The notes beneath the pieces were generated by a model. It was not told the DNA's origin. It did not search any database and was given only the letters and a program-made list of their open reading frames with translations. From the NCBI RefSeq assembly GCF_022842015.1, contig NZ_JALHQJ010000022.1, positions 1 to 41,074 on the forward strand: a DNA stretch of 41,074 nucleotides, read 5' to 3'. This document shows, in pieces, positions 29,408-37,564 of the stretch. How positions within the stretch are numbered: position 1 is the stretch's first letter; each line of letters begins with the position of its first letter. A program made the translations under genes and the position numbers. The DNA comes from Nitrosomonas sp. (GTDB lineage: Bacteria > Pseudomonadota > Gammaproteobacteria > Burkholderiales > Nitrosomonadaceae).

Positions 29408-29453
29408 GGATTAACGATCAGCATGATCCCTGCACGACATCTAGTGTCACGAC

Positions 29454-30719
29454 TCAGCTCGCTAGTCGCTCAAGCAAAGACACATAACGGGGTAATACAT
29501 TGGCGTCCGGATAGTCCAGCATTTCTTTTAAAAAGCGTTGCCGATGCTCTTCCACATAAAAGGAATCAAATCCGTTAGCAAGAAAATTATTAATTTTCTC
29601 GTACACATCGTCGCGGCATTTCAATTCCGTCTCCGGCATGTAATAAGCCACAGCGGAACGGGCTGCAATCAAATAATCAGCAGCCAGAACCGGCTTTTTT
29701 GTCCTGACCGCTTCAAATACCACGGAAGTGGCCAAATCAATGATGACATCAGCCCAGTTCATCAAATGCACCGAATGCGCGCCATCACCAGCAACAGTTA
29801 CATTCGGTAGCTTCTTGATCGAGCTGTCTTTGGTCAGTGACTGCTTCCATCCGCTACGCGTATGTGGTTTGATGATCAACTCGACATCGGGAAACCCAGC
29901 CAGCATATGCACCACTTCGCCCACTTCTTCCCAGAATGTGGTGAAATTGGCTTTGCGTAGAAACATGACTATCTTAAGCTTACTATTCGATCGGGTAAGT
30001 GGTGAAGGCGGCATCAATCCGGATAATACATTGAGCCATGCCTCGCAATAACGGGGCGAACCTAACACGGCAAGCTGGCTTTCTGTCATAAACGGACGAA
30101 AACGCACGGCACATAGTTCATTAGGAACCACCACCTTGTCAAATATCGTAGCCGCCGAGAATGTTGCATCCGGCTCAGCCCTGCGCTCGCCACGGCGAAT
30201 CAATTGGCTGGCATGCGGGCTATCGCCATGCGGCAGCGATACAGTTCCCAGTCCACGTTCTTTGGCCATGGCAATAACAACCTCCACCCATTCTATGCAA
30301 ATTACCGAATTACGCTCAACCCAATCAAAAGCTATCACACCCTTGCCTTCACTACCAAAACAACGATCCAACAAAAATCCCGCAGTATGCCGCCATAATG
30401 GGTCGCGTTTTTTCTCGTCAATCCGTTCCGCCAATTTTTCCGCCAACCTACCAATTACTTTGATACGCCGAACATTGCGCGTCAGCATCAGCATCTGCAA
30501 ACGCCATTTCCAATAATCCATCCACGAAAACAGCTCGTTCATATGCGCCACACGCACACCTTGCAACTGACTCAAATACTTGACGCGAAAATCACGCCGG
30601 AATTGCGTTGATCCAATCAGCACCACATCACACTGATGCCCTGATTCAATCCATTGATAAACAATCGGAGTAACATGATCGATATCATTATAGTGTCGAA
30701 GAAAAAAAAGCGCTTTCAT
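29454..30719 (-). CDS. putative GT-B-fold transferase (CDP-glycerol/Kdo transferase-like)
   Basis: 421 aa, not assigned to a precise family. The N-terminal half begins MKALFFLRHYNDIDHVTPIVY; in the C-terminal half, VELIIKPHTRSGW and DVIIDLATSVVFEAVRTKKPVLAADYL resemble the donor site of CDP-glycerol glycerophosphotransferases and capsular Kdo transferases. An internal TVSLPHGDSPHASQ fits the inter-domain region. First gene of the minus-strand run and divergent from the CMP-ulosonate-like operon, so it is a candidate to use that CMP-sugar; this is inference from position. Confidence 0.6.
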   Translation of the reverse strand: MKALFFLRHYNDIDHVTPIVYQWIESGHQCDVVLIGSTQFRRDFRVKYLSQLQGVRVAHMNELFSWMDYWKWRLQMLMLTRNVRRIKVIGRLAEKLAERIDEKKRDPLWRHTAGFLLDRCFGSEGKGVIAFDWVERNSVICIEWVEVVIAMAKERGLGTVSLPHGDSPHASQLIRRGERRAEPDATFSAATIFDKVVVPNELCAVRFRPFMTESQLAVLGSPRYCEAWLNVLSGLMPPSPLTRSNSKLKIVMFLRKANFTTFWEEVGEVVHMLAGFPDVELIIKPHTRSGWKQSLTKDSSIKKLPNVTVAGDGAHSVHLMNWADVIIDLATSVVFEAVRTKKPVLAADYLIAARSAVAYYMPETELKCRDDVYEKINNFLANGFDSFYVEEHRQRFLKEMLDYPDANVLPRYVSLLERLAS

Positions 30720-30895
30720 AACCGTGATGAAAAAATATTCAGAACAAGGTGCATTTTAGGCCTTTTTCCTGTTTAAACAGATGACTCGATAAAGCGCGCC
30801 ATTTTACTCTCGCAACTTCCCAATTACCAGTAACATGTCCGCGCCTGTGAAAAAACCACAACACGTAAGAAAGTATTTAAATTTTCGAATAACTA

Positions 30896-30925
30896 TTGCC
30901 CAGGAAATAAAAAAAACCGGATAAT
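30896..30925 (+). promoter_or_regulatory. probable promoter of the six-gene sugar operon
   Basis: TTGCCC (30896-30901) and GATAAT (30920-30925) are 18 bp apart, facing the operon, and would start transcription about 50 bp before the first ATG. The 30720-30980 interval separates two divergent surface-sugar transcription units and shows no gene. Confidence 0.5.
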
Positions 30926-30980
30926 CAATACATCATCTTTGGCCGTACCTTTATAACTCCAACCAATCACACAAAATTTC

Positions 30981-31733
30981 ATGAAAACAATTGCAGTCAT
31001 TCCCGCCCGCATGGGCTCATCACGTTTTCCCGGAAAACCTATCGCACAAATCCTGGGTCGCTCGATGATTGAGCACATTTACAAACGTGTAGCCATGAGT
31101 AAATCACTCGACGCCACTTACATTGCAACCTGTGACGAAGAAATTCGCCAAGTCGCTGAAAGCTTTGGCGCTCCGGTCATCATGACTGCCGACACGCACG
31201 AACGCGCCAGCGATCGAGTCGCCGAAGCAGTCATCCAAATCCCCGATGCAGACTTGATCGTAATGGTACAAGGCGACGAACCGATGACGCATCCGGACAT
31301 GATCGATACCGCTGTTGCGCCCTTTAGAAATGATCCAGAATTAGGCTGCGTGAATCTGGTACGCAAAATCGATCACGAACCTGATTATCATGATTTCAAC
31401 ACCATCAAAGTTGTCATGAATCAACAAAACAATGCGCTCTACATGTCACGCCGCCCGATCCCATCGCTTGCTAAAACCGGTTTCGCCGACACGGCCGCGT
31501 ACAAGCAAGTATGCATTATCCCTTTCCGCCGCGAAACGCTGTTTCAATACACCCGCCTGACGCCCACGCCATTGGAGCAATTGGAATCGATCGATATGTT
31601 GCGTCTGCTCGAATATGGGCTGCAGGTTAAAATGGTACCGACCGAATTCAACACCCAAGCGGTCGATACCCCGGCGGATCTGCTGCGCGTCGAAAAACTA
31701 ATGCAAGCAGACCCTCTGCTCGTCCGCTACTAG
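30981..31733 (+). CDS. divergent CMP-Kdo-synthetase-type cytidylyltransferase
   Basis: 250 aa of the KdsB family: IPARMGSSRFPGKP (CTP binding), VMVQGDEPM (catalytic Mg-binding Asp) and QAVDTPADLLRVE (second metal Asp). It should activate a 3-deoxy-2-ulosonate as CMP-sugar. Segments that hold Kdo in E. coli KdsB differ: HQSGTERLAEV becomes HERASDRVAEA, and the RHLGIYGY strand reads YKQVCIIPF. The nucleotide site is kept while the sugar site is altered, suggesting a substrate other than Kdo. First of six coupled genes; no strong ribosome site before the ATG. A canonical kdsB probably exists elsewhere. Confidence 0.82.
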   Translation: MKTIAVIPARMGSSRFPGKPIAQILGRSMIEHIYKRVAMSKSLDATYIATCDEEIRQVAESFGAPVIMTADTHERASDRVAEAVIQIPDADLIVMVQGDEPMTHPDMIDTAVAPFRNDPELGCVNLVRKIDHEPDYHDFNTIKVVMNQQNNALYMSRRPIPSLAKTGFADTAAYKQVCIIPFRRETLFQYTRLTPTPLEQLESIDMLRLLEYGLQVKMVPTEFNTQAVDTPADLLRVEKLMQADPLLVRY

Positions 31734-31741
31734 GAATCACT

Positions 31742-32512
31742 ATGTCGTTAAAAGCAAAATTGAATCGCTCTGAATTGACCATCGGCTCCTGGGTCACACT
31801 GGGGCATCCCTCTATTGCCGAAATCATGGCAGCTGCCGGATTTGACTGGCTGGTGCTGGACATGGAACATAGTGTGTTGGAGCTCAGCGAAGTGCAATCG
31901 CTCATCCAGGTGCTGGACGGCAAACAATGCCCCGCTATCGTGCGCCTGACATCTAATCATCCCGATCAGATCAAACGTGTTATGGATGCTGGCGCCACTG
32001 GCATCATGGTGCCAATGATCAAGTGTGCCGCGGATGCCAAAGCCGCTGTCGATGGCGTATATTACCCGCCCCGCGGACAGCGCGGTGTCGGCCTGGCACG
32101 CGCGCAAGGCTACGGCCACAGTTTTCAGGCTTACCGCCAATGGTTGGAAGATAATGCGGTGATTGTCGTGATGATTGAACATGTCGACGCTGTCAGATCC
32201 ATCGATAGCATCCTAGAGGTTCCCGGCATCGATGCATATATTATTGGTCCGTACGATTTATCCGGCTCCATGGGGCGTCCCGGCGATCTCGACCATCCCG
32301 ATGTACAGGCAGCGATCGCGCAGGTGCTAGAAGCAGGTCGCCGCGCCAACAAACCTGGCGGCATTCATGTTATCGAACCCGATCCGCAAGCGCTGCAACA
32401 ACGCATTCAAACAGGTTTTAATTTTCTTGGATATGGATTGGATATCCGTATTCTGGATTCAATTTGCCGCACCCATTTACATAACATTCGCGAAACACTG
32501 AAAACATCATGA
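31742..32512 (+). CDS. HpcH/HpaI family aldolase
   Basis: 256 aa class II pyruvate-dependent aldolase. Conserved positions are VLDMEHS (base His), PAIVRL (Arg that binds pyruvate), VVMIEHVDAV (metal Glu) and IIGPYDLSGSMG (metal Asp). Family members make or split 2-keto-3-deoxy acids from pyruvate and an aldehyde. In this operon it could build a ulosonic acid, the job KdsA or NeuB does with PEP. It follows the cytidylyltransferase by 8 bp, with an AGGA ribosome site, and overlaps the next gene. Confidence 0.87.
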   Translation: MSLKAKLNRSELTIGSWVTLGHPSIAEIMAAAGFDWLVLDMEHSVLELSEVQSLIQVLDGKQCPAIVRLTSNHPDQIKRVMDAGATGIMVPMIKCAADAKAAVDGVYYPPRGQRGVGLARAQGYGHSFQAYRQWLEDNAVIVVMIEHVDAVRSIDSILEVPGIDAYIIGPYDLSGSMGRPGDLDHPDVQAAIAQVLEAGRRANKPGGIHVIEPDPQALQQRIQTGFNFLGYGLDIRILDSICRTHLHNIRETLKTS

Positions 32513-33441
32513 ATACATTGATTATTTCCACCTCATCGTTTGACATCGATAACAACCCGCCGCTGCAGCAATTGCTGCAAAAGGGTATCCGCATCATCAC
32601 CAATCCACACCGCCGCAAGCTGACTGAAGACGAAATTATCGAATTACTGAAAGATGGCTCGATTGGCATGATCGCAGGCATCGAGCCCCTAACCGAACGA
32701 GTCTTTCAAACCGCACCCAGCCTGAAAGTCATCTCACGCTGCGGTGCCGGTTTGGATAGCGTCGATCTGACTGCGGCCAAGAATCGCGGCATCGCTGTCC
32801 TGAATACGCCAGAAGCCCCTGCGCAGGCGGTTGCGGAACTGACATTAGGATACATTTTAAATCTACTGCGACAGATCAGCGCAATTGATCAGGCCGTGCG
32901 CAAAGGCGAATGGCCACGCACGCAAGGCCGCTTGCTAGCAGCACAAACCGTCGGCATCATCGGTCTGGGACATATAGGCCGCCGGGTTGCACGCTTGTGT
33001 CAAGCATTTGAAGCCACGGTTGTCGCACATGATCCGTATGCCGCACAAGTGCCTGATGGCGTCACGTTGCTGCCGCTGGAGCAGTTGCTGACAAATGCCG
33101 ACATTATCACCTTGCACCTACCCTACTCACCCACCACGCATCATTTGCTGAATACCCAGGCGTTTGCAGCGATGAAACCAGAAGCCATTGTCATCAACGC
33201 AGCACGCGGCGGATTAGTCGACGAAAGCGCATTGGCGGATGCACTCAAATCCGGAAAAGTCAGTGCGGCCGCACTGGATGTTTTTGAGCATGAGCCTTAC
33301 CAAGGAGCATTGCTTGAATTGAATAACATCATCGTGACATCGCATGTCGGTTCCCTGGCTAGAGAGTCACGGCGACTCATGGAAATCGAAGCAGCGGAAA
33401 ATTTACTGCAAGGATTAATCAAAACAGGTGTAATTCAATGA
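32509..33441 (+). CDS. D-2-hydroxyacid dehydrogenase (phosphoglycerate dehydrogenase-like)
   Basis: 310 aa. NAD-binding GLGHIGRRVA mid-protein, and the catalytic triad in NAARGGLVDE (Arg), DVFEHEPY (Glu) and TSHVGSLARES (His). It lacks the ACT domain of long SerA. It interconverts a 2-keto acid and a D-2-hydroxy acid; in this context it may act on a sugar acid precursor. Overlaps both neighbours by 4 bp. Substrate not identifiable from sequence. Confidence 0.85.
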   Translation: MNTLIISTSSFDIDNNPPLQQLLQKGIRIITNPHRRKLTEDEIIELLKDGSIGMIAGIEPLTERVFQTAPSLKVISRCGAGLDSVDLTAAKNRGIAVLNTPEAPAQAVAELTLGYILNLLRQISAIDQAVRKGEWPRTQGRLLAAQTVGIIGLGHIGRRVARLCQAFEATVVAHDPYAAQVPDGVTLLPLEQLLTNADIITLHLPYSPTTHHLLNTQAFAAMKPEAIVINAARGGLVDESALADALKSGKVSAAALDVFEHEPYQGALLELNNIIVTSHVGSLARESRRLMEIEAAENLLQGLIKTGVIQ

Positions 33442-34376
33442 CAGCAATTTCGAATGAAAAAGTAATCGTGTTTGGCGCCAGCGGTTTTTTAGGTAGTCAT
33501 GTCGCCGACGCATTATCCGCTGCAGGTTATCAAGTGCGGCTATTCGATCGCAATCCTTCGCCGTTTCTTAAAAGCAACCAGGAAATGATCGTTGGCGATA
33601 TCATGGATCTCGACCAAGTGATCGAAGCCGCCAAGGAAACTTCGATCGTGTATAACTTCGCCGCTATTGCCGATATCGACGAAGCGCACGACAAACCCAT
33701 TCCCACCGCAACGATTAACGTGCTGGGCAACATGCATGTGCTCGAAGCCGCCCGTATCGCCGGTGCGCGCCGTTTTGTATTTGCCAGCAGCGTCTATGTT
33801 TATTCCGAATCCGGCTCTTTTTATCGTGCTAGCAAGCAAGCCGCAGAGCGTTTCACCGAAACCTATCACGAGCGCTACGGCCTGGATTACAACATCCTGC
33901 GTTATGGCTCACTGTATGGCCGACGCGCCGACAGACGCAACGGCATTTATCGCATGCTGCACGAAGCAGTCGAACAGCACTCGATCACCTACAAAGGTAG
34001 CGGCGATGCAATGCGCGAGTACATCCATGTCGAGGATGCAGCGCGCATGAGCGTGCAAGTGCTGGCGCCAGAATTCGCCAATCGACACCTGATTCTGACC
34101 GGCCAGGAAAAATTGCGCATTCGAGACGTGATGACAATGATTACGGAAATGTTGCCGTGGCCAGTGGAATTGCATTTCGATGAAGCCAATACCGTGCATC
34201 ACTATAAAATCACACCGTATGCATTTCAACCGAGAATTGGCCGAAAATTGGTTTTGAATGAACATGTTGACCTGGGCCAAGGCATGCTCGACTGCCTGCG
34301 CGAAATTCACCAGGATTTGCATCATAACGATGAAAACGACGACGCCACTCCAACCACCTCGGATAACCGCGCATAA
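33438..34376 (+). CDS. NAD-dependent epimerase/dehydratase (extended SDR)
   Basis: 312 aa. Rossmann motif VFGASGFLGSHVADAL, the Ser near FASSVYVYSES and the catalytic YRASK pair, plus LRYGSLYGRRADRRNG and REYIHVEDAAR, as in UDP-sugar epimerases and dehydratases (GalE/RmlB relatives). About 30 C-terminal residues are polar and rich in Asn and Asp. Probable role: modifies a sugar or its phosphate for the ulosonate pathway. Overlaps the dehydrogenase gene; the HAD gene starts 2 bp after its stop. Confidence 0.85.
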   Translation: MTAISNEKVIVFGASGFLGSHVADALSAAGYQVRLFDRNPSPFLKSNQEMIVGDIMDLDQVIEAAKETSIVYNFAAIADIDEAHDKPIPTATINVLGNMHVLEAARIAGARRFVFASSVYVYSESGSFYRASKQAAERFTETYHERYGLDYNILRYGSLYGRRADRRNGIYRMLHEAVEQHSITYKGSGDAMREYIHVEDAARMSVQVLAPEFANRHLILTGQEKLRIRDVMTMITEMLPWPVELHFDEANTVHHYKITPYAFQPRIGRKLVLNEHVDLGQGMLDCLREIHQDLHHNDENDDATPTTSDNRA

Positions 34377-34378
34377 CC

Positions 34379-35032
34379 ATGAAAAACTTTGACTGGCAGG
34401 CGATCATTTTTGATTTTGACGGTGTCGTGGTGGAATCTGGAAAAATCAAAACGCAGGCATTCGCGGAATTGTACCAGCCGCACGGTGAGGACATCGTCGC
34501 AAAAGTTGTGCAATTTCACAACCAAAACGGCGGCATGTCCCGCTACCACAAATTCCGACACTTTCAACAACACTATCTCAACAAACCGCCGTTGACCGAA
34601 GTGGAAGTAAAACAGCTGGATATCCGTTTCTCCGAATTGGTCGTCGAAGCAGTCATCGCGGCTGATCCGGTACCCGGTGCACTCGAACTGATTCGCCAGC
34701 AAGCCGAAAGAATCCCATTGTTTGTCGCCTCCGGCACGCCGGACTCAGAGCTCAAGATCATTGTCGAACGCCGCGGCCTCACGCCCTACTTCAAAGCAGT
34801 GCATGGTGCTCCAGCACTGAAAAAGAATATCATCGCAGATTTTTTATCGACCTATGGCCTGAAAGCCGAATCCGTGTTGATGATCGGCGACGCGATTGCG
34901 GATTTGGAGGGCGCACAAGCCAACAATACCGCATTCCTTGGGCGCGTTTTTCCAGGCGATCCAAATCCTTTTCCGGCTCATATTAAAATTATCCCCGATT
35001 TACGCGGGTTAGTCGATTCAACTAGCCCATGA
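34379..35032 (+). CDS. HAD superfamily hydrolase (sugar-phosphatase type)
   Basis: 217 aa. Motif I DFDGVVVES, motif II PLFVASGT, motif III lysine region (ALKKN) and motif IV VLMIGDAIADLEGA; a helical cap lies between I and II as in beta-phosphoglucomutase and Gph. A phosphatase is needed in ulosonate pathways (compare KdsC), so removal of phosphate from the aldolase product is a reasonable role. The 3' end overlaps the next gene. Confidence 0.85.
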   Translation: MKNFDWQAIIFDFDGVVVESGKIKTQAFAELYQPHGEDIVAKVVQFHNQNGGMSRYHKFRHFQQHYLNKPPLTEVEVKQLDIRFSELVVEAVIAADPVPGALELIRQQAERIPLFVASGTPDSELKIIVERRGLTPYFKAVHGAPALKKNIIADFLSTYGLKAESVLMIGDAIADLEGAQANNTAFLGRVFPGDPNPFPAHIKIIPDLRGLVDSTSP

Positions 35033-35715
35033 TGATGCAAAGACATGCCTACCCGGATATCGAATCGTTAAGCCAAGGCTTTGCCGATTTTGCCGCAACC
35101 ACGTTAAAAAATACGCTAGCTCGAAAACCCCAAGCCACCCTAGTTGTTCCCGGCGGCAACACCCCCCGCCATTACCTGCCAGCTTTGGCAAAATGTCAGC
35201 TACCCTGGGATCGAATTACCGTGACGCTGTCAGATGAGCGCTGGGTTGATGTCAGCGATGAACAATCGAACGAACATCTGGCAAGAAAGTATTTGATGGC
35301 ATATCTCCCGGCAGATACGCCTTTCGTTGGTCTCAAGACTCAGCACAAAGACCCTTTTGATGCCGTCGAAGCAATTCACCAACGACTGGATCATCTGCCG
35401 CTGCCATTAAGCCTGACCGTATTAGGTTTGGGTGAAGATGGACATATTGCTTCGCTGTTTCCTGGCATGAATCCTGATTTACTGTCTACACATCACTGTG
35501 CAGCCATTGCACCACCGATTGCGCCGTCGCTGCGTGTCAGTCTTTCATTGGAGATGCTGGCGAAAAGTGAGCAGATTACATTGGTGGTTACGGGAAAAAA
35601 CAAGCGTCAATTGCTGGATCAGTTGCATGATCACTTAAATTCAACATTACCAGTTACTTGGCTTATACAACGTACCAGATCACCACTCACAGTTTTTGAA
35701 ACTAATGACATGTAA
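35029..35715 (+). CDS. pgl: 6-phosphogluconolactonase-type protein
   Basis: 228 aa. LVVPGGNTPRHYL, VTLSDERWVDVSDEQSNEHLARKYL and VLGLGEDGHIASLFPG are diagnostic of 6-phosphogluconolactonase (DevB/Pgl). Three ATGs in tandem allow small shifts of the start. No zwf or gnd is nearby. It may supply the pentose-phosphate enzyme for the cell or hydrolyse a sugar lactone formed in the operon's own pathway. Last gene before a terminator. Confidence 0.85.
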   Translation: MMMQRHAYPDIESLSQGFADFAATTLKNTLARKPQATLVVPGGNTPRHYLPALAKCQLPWDRITVTLSDERWVDVSDEQSNEHLARKYLMAYLPADTPFVGLKTQHKDPFDAVEAIHQRLDHLPLPLSLTVLGLGEDGHIASLFPGMNPDLLSTHHCAAIAPPIAPSLRVSLSLEMLAKSEQITLVVTGKNKRQLLDQLHDHLNSTLPVTWLIQRTRSPLTVFETNDM

Positions 35716-35744
35716 AATTGAAATAATTATTACTTGCCCACGAT

Positions 35745-35766
35745 AAACATTGCTCGATGTTTTTTT
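35745..35766 (+). terminator. intrinsic terminator of the six-gene operon
   Basis: AAACAT (35745-35750), a 6-nt loop, ATGTTT (35757-35762) and a T-run to 35766 form a short rho-independent terminator 30 bp after pgl. The stem is short and A/T-rich, so strength is uncertain. Confidence 0.55.
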
Positions 35767-35839
35767 AGGGGTGACTCGATAGTGTTTCTTTATTTTTATT
35801 TCCGACTTAACTCACATTAGTAGTTGAGCCCAATAATTG

Positions 35840-35946
35840 TCTACAGTCGATTGACTCCTTTCGTAGGTAAACCCACTCCTGGAAGTCTTGTCTTGGAAGC
35901 AATTTTTCAAAATCAAATATATGCCCCAGAACCCGTCGACTGTAGA
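35840..35946. repeat. 11-bp inverted repeat around an 85-bp centre
   Basis: TCTACAGTCGA at 35840-35850 is perfectly repeated in inverse as TCGACTGTAGA at 35936-35946. The interval lies downstream of the small membrane protein gene and has no convincing gene. It may be a large hairpin, or the ends of a degenerate small element; no target duplication was noticed. Confidence 0.45.
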
Positions 35947-35975
35947 TTCCTCTCTAATATCGCTCACACCGAAAA

Positions 35976-36104
35976 TCAGCTCAAATTTTCAGCTAAGTAT
36001 ATTGATACAATAATCAGAGCTGTTATCACGCCGAATATCACTGCAACATTGATACTCATTTTTTTAATTGTTTCGGAATCATCTGTCTTTTCTAATGTAC
36101 TCAT
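35976..36104 (-). CDS. 42-residue single-span membrane protein, function unknown
   Basis: From ATG 36104: a polar, acidic N-terminus (MSTLEKTDDSETIKK) of about 15 residues, then one hydrophobic segment (INVAVIFGVITALIIVSIYL) and a four- to five-residue tail. GGAG lies 11 nt before the ATG. The open frame extends 61 codons upstream, but that part covers the promoter and FNR box, so the short form is preferred. Nothing identifies the family; its size and topology resemble small subunits or regulators of respiratory complexes. The promoter arrangement supports it being a real gene. Confidence 0.6.
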   Translation of the reverse strand: MSTLEKTDDSETIKKMSINVAVIFGVITALIIVSIYLAENLS

Positions 36105-36140
36105 ATCCCTGTTCACTCCTCTATTTATGTAAGCGTAGAA

Positions 36141-36182
36141 ATTATGAACCGAATCAGGATTAACTACTTTGATATAGATCAA
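36141..36182 (-). promoter_or_regulatory. FNR/Anr-type box with class II promoter for the small membrane protein
   Basis: TTGATATAGATCAA (36169-36182) is a perfect match to the FNR consensus TTGAT-N4-ATCAA. On the minus strand it is followed, after exactly 22 bp, by CATAAT (36146-36141). This sets the box centre near -41.5 from a start at about 36135, the class II FNR spacing. The ribosome site and ATG 36104 follow within 30 bp. Oxygen-limited activation by an FNR-type regulator is inferred. The box lies about 137 bp from argJ and is not placed for it. Confidence 0.68.
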
Positions 36183-36319
36183 CATAATGCTAGTTATAGG
36201 CCGCAATGACTCTAGCCTGATCACGCTATGAATGATCACTAGAATTTGCATGGAATTCCTGAAAAACCCATCCAGATACGGTAGCATAGCGGCATTCCAA
36301 TAACTGTAAAAACTAAACT

Positions 36320-37543
36320 ATGCCTGTCAATATTCCTCCATTAGCGCCCGAACAACTTTTGCCCGTTTCGGGCGTAACGCTTGGTATTACGCAAGCCGGC
36401 ATCAAAAAATCTAATCGCAAGGATTTGCTGGTTCTGGTGCTAGATGAAGGCACGAAAGTTGCCGGGGTGTTTACGCAGAATCGTTTTTGCGCCGCGCCGG
36501 TGGTCGTGGCAAAACAGCATCTGGCGCAATCGGTACGTGCATTGGTGGTGAATACCGGCAATGCCAATGCCGGAACGGGCGAAGCAGGTATCTTACATGC
36601 TCAGATGACCTGTGCGGAATTGGCCATGTTGCTGGGTCTTGCGCCGCAACAGGTATTGCCGTTTTCAACCGGTGTAATTATGGAGCCATTGCCGGTGGAT
36701 CGAATCGTACAGGGATTGCCTGCTGCGGTAGAAAATTGCAAAGCGGATAATTGGTTTGATGCTGCACACGCAATCATGACCACGGACATCGTACCGAAAG
36801 CGGCATCAACGCAGGTGCAGGTTAAAGGCAAGACCTTGACGATAACCGGAATTTCCAAAGGCTCCGGCATGATCCATCCGAATATGGCGACGATGCTGGG
36901 TTTTATCGCGACCGATGCGGCGATCAGCCAGGCGATGCTGCAAAAGTTGGTGCAACATGCTGCGGATCGCTCGTTTAACCGCATTACTGTGGATGGCGAC
37001 ACCTCGACCAACGATGCGTTTATCGTCATGGCGACCGGCAAGGCGAAACACAAAGAAATTGTTAATCCGCACACCGAGGAGTTCTGCCAATTGCAGGACG
37101 CGGTCACTGTTGTTGCCGCGGAATTGGCACAAATGATCGTGCGCGACGGCGAAGGCGCAACCAAATTCATCACCGTGCAAGTTGAAGAGGGTAAGAGCAA
37201 GGATGAATGTGCTAGGGTGGCTTACGCAATTGCGCATTCGCCGCTGGTAAAAACCGCATTTTTCGCTTCTGATCCGAATTTAGGCAGGATTTTAGCGGCG
37301 ATTGGGTATGCCGGCATCGATGATTTGGATGTGGATGGCATTCAACTCTATCTGGATGACGTGCTGGTGGCGGAAAAAGGCGGCCGAGCAAAGAATTACC
37401 GTGAAGAAGATGGCCAACGCGTGATGAATCAGGCTGAAATCACTATCCGCGTTGCTCTTAATCGTGGCAGGGCTTCCACGACAGTATGGACCTGTGATTT
37501 TTCATACGACTATGTCAAGATTAATGCAAGTTATCGTAGCTGA
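36320..37543 (+). CDS. argJ: bifunctional glutamate N-acetyltransferase/amino-acid acetyltransferase
   Basis: 407 aa arginine-pathway enzyme that recycles the acetyl group from N-acetylornithine to glutamate. It is made as a precursor that cuts itself before a Thr: [11 protein letters not shown] contains the Ala-Thr site, giving alpha and beta chains. [27 protein letters not shown] and [16 protein letters not shown] are diagnostic. It starts a plus-strand run with the ATPase and Nudix-ThiE genes. Confidence 0.96.
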   Translation: MPVNIPPLAPEQLLPVSGVTLGITQAGIKKSNRKDLLVLVLDEGTKVAGVFTQNRFCAAPVVVAKQHLAQSVRALVVNTGNANAGTGEAGILHAQMTCAELAMLLGLAPQQVLPFSTGVIMEPLPVDRIVQGLPAAVENCKADNWFDAAHAIMTTDIVPKAASTQVQVKGKTLTITGISKGSGMIHPNMATMLGFIATDAAISQAMLQKLVQHAADRSFNRITVDGDTSTNDAFIVMATGKAKHKEIVNPHTEEFCQLQDAVTVVAAELAQMIVRDGEGATKFITVQVEEGKSKDECARVAYAIAHSPLVKTAFFASDPNLGRILAAIGYAGIDDLDVDGIQLYLDDVLVAEKGGRAKNYREEDGQRVMNQAEITIRVALNRGRASTTVWTCDFSYDYVKINASYRS

Positions 37544-37564
37544 TGGTCTATGGAATAAATAATT

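Noticed and set aside
35824..36132. A 102-codon plus-strand open frame starting with TTG over the small membrane protein gene
   Set aside because: No ribosome site or recognised motif, and it runs antisense through the peptide gene on the other strand, which has better start signals.
36105..36287. N-terminal extension of the 42-residue peptide to a 103-residue frame
   Set aside because: The extension would translate through the FNR box, the -10 element and the ribosome site; the short form fits the signals.
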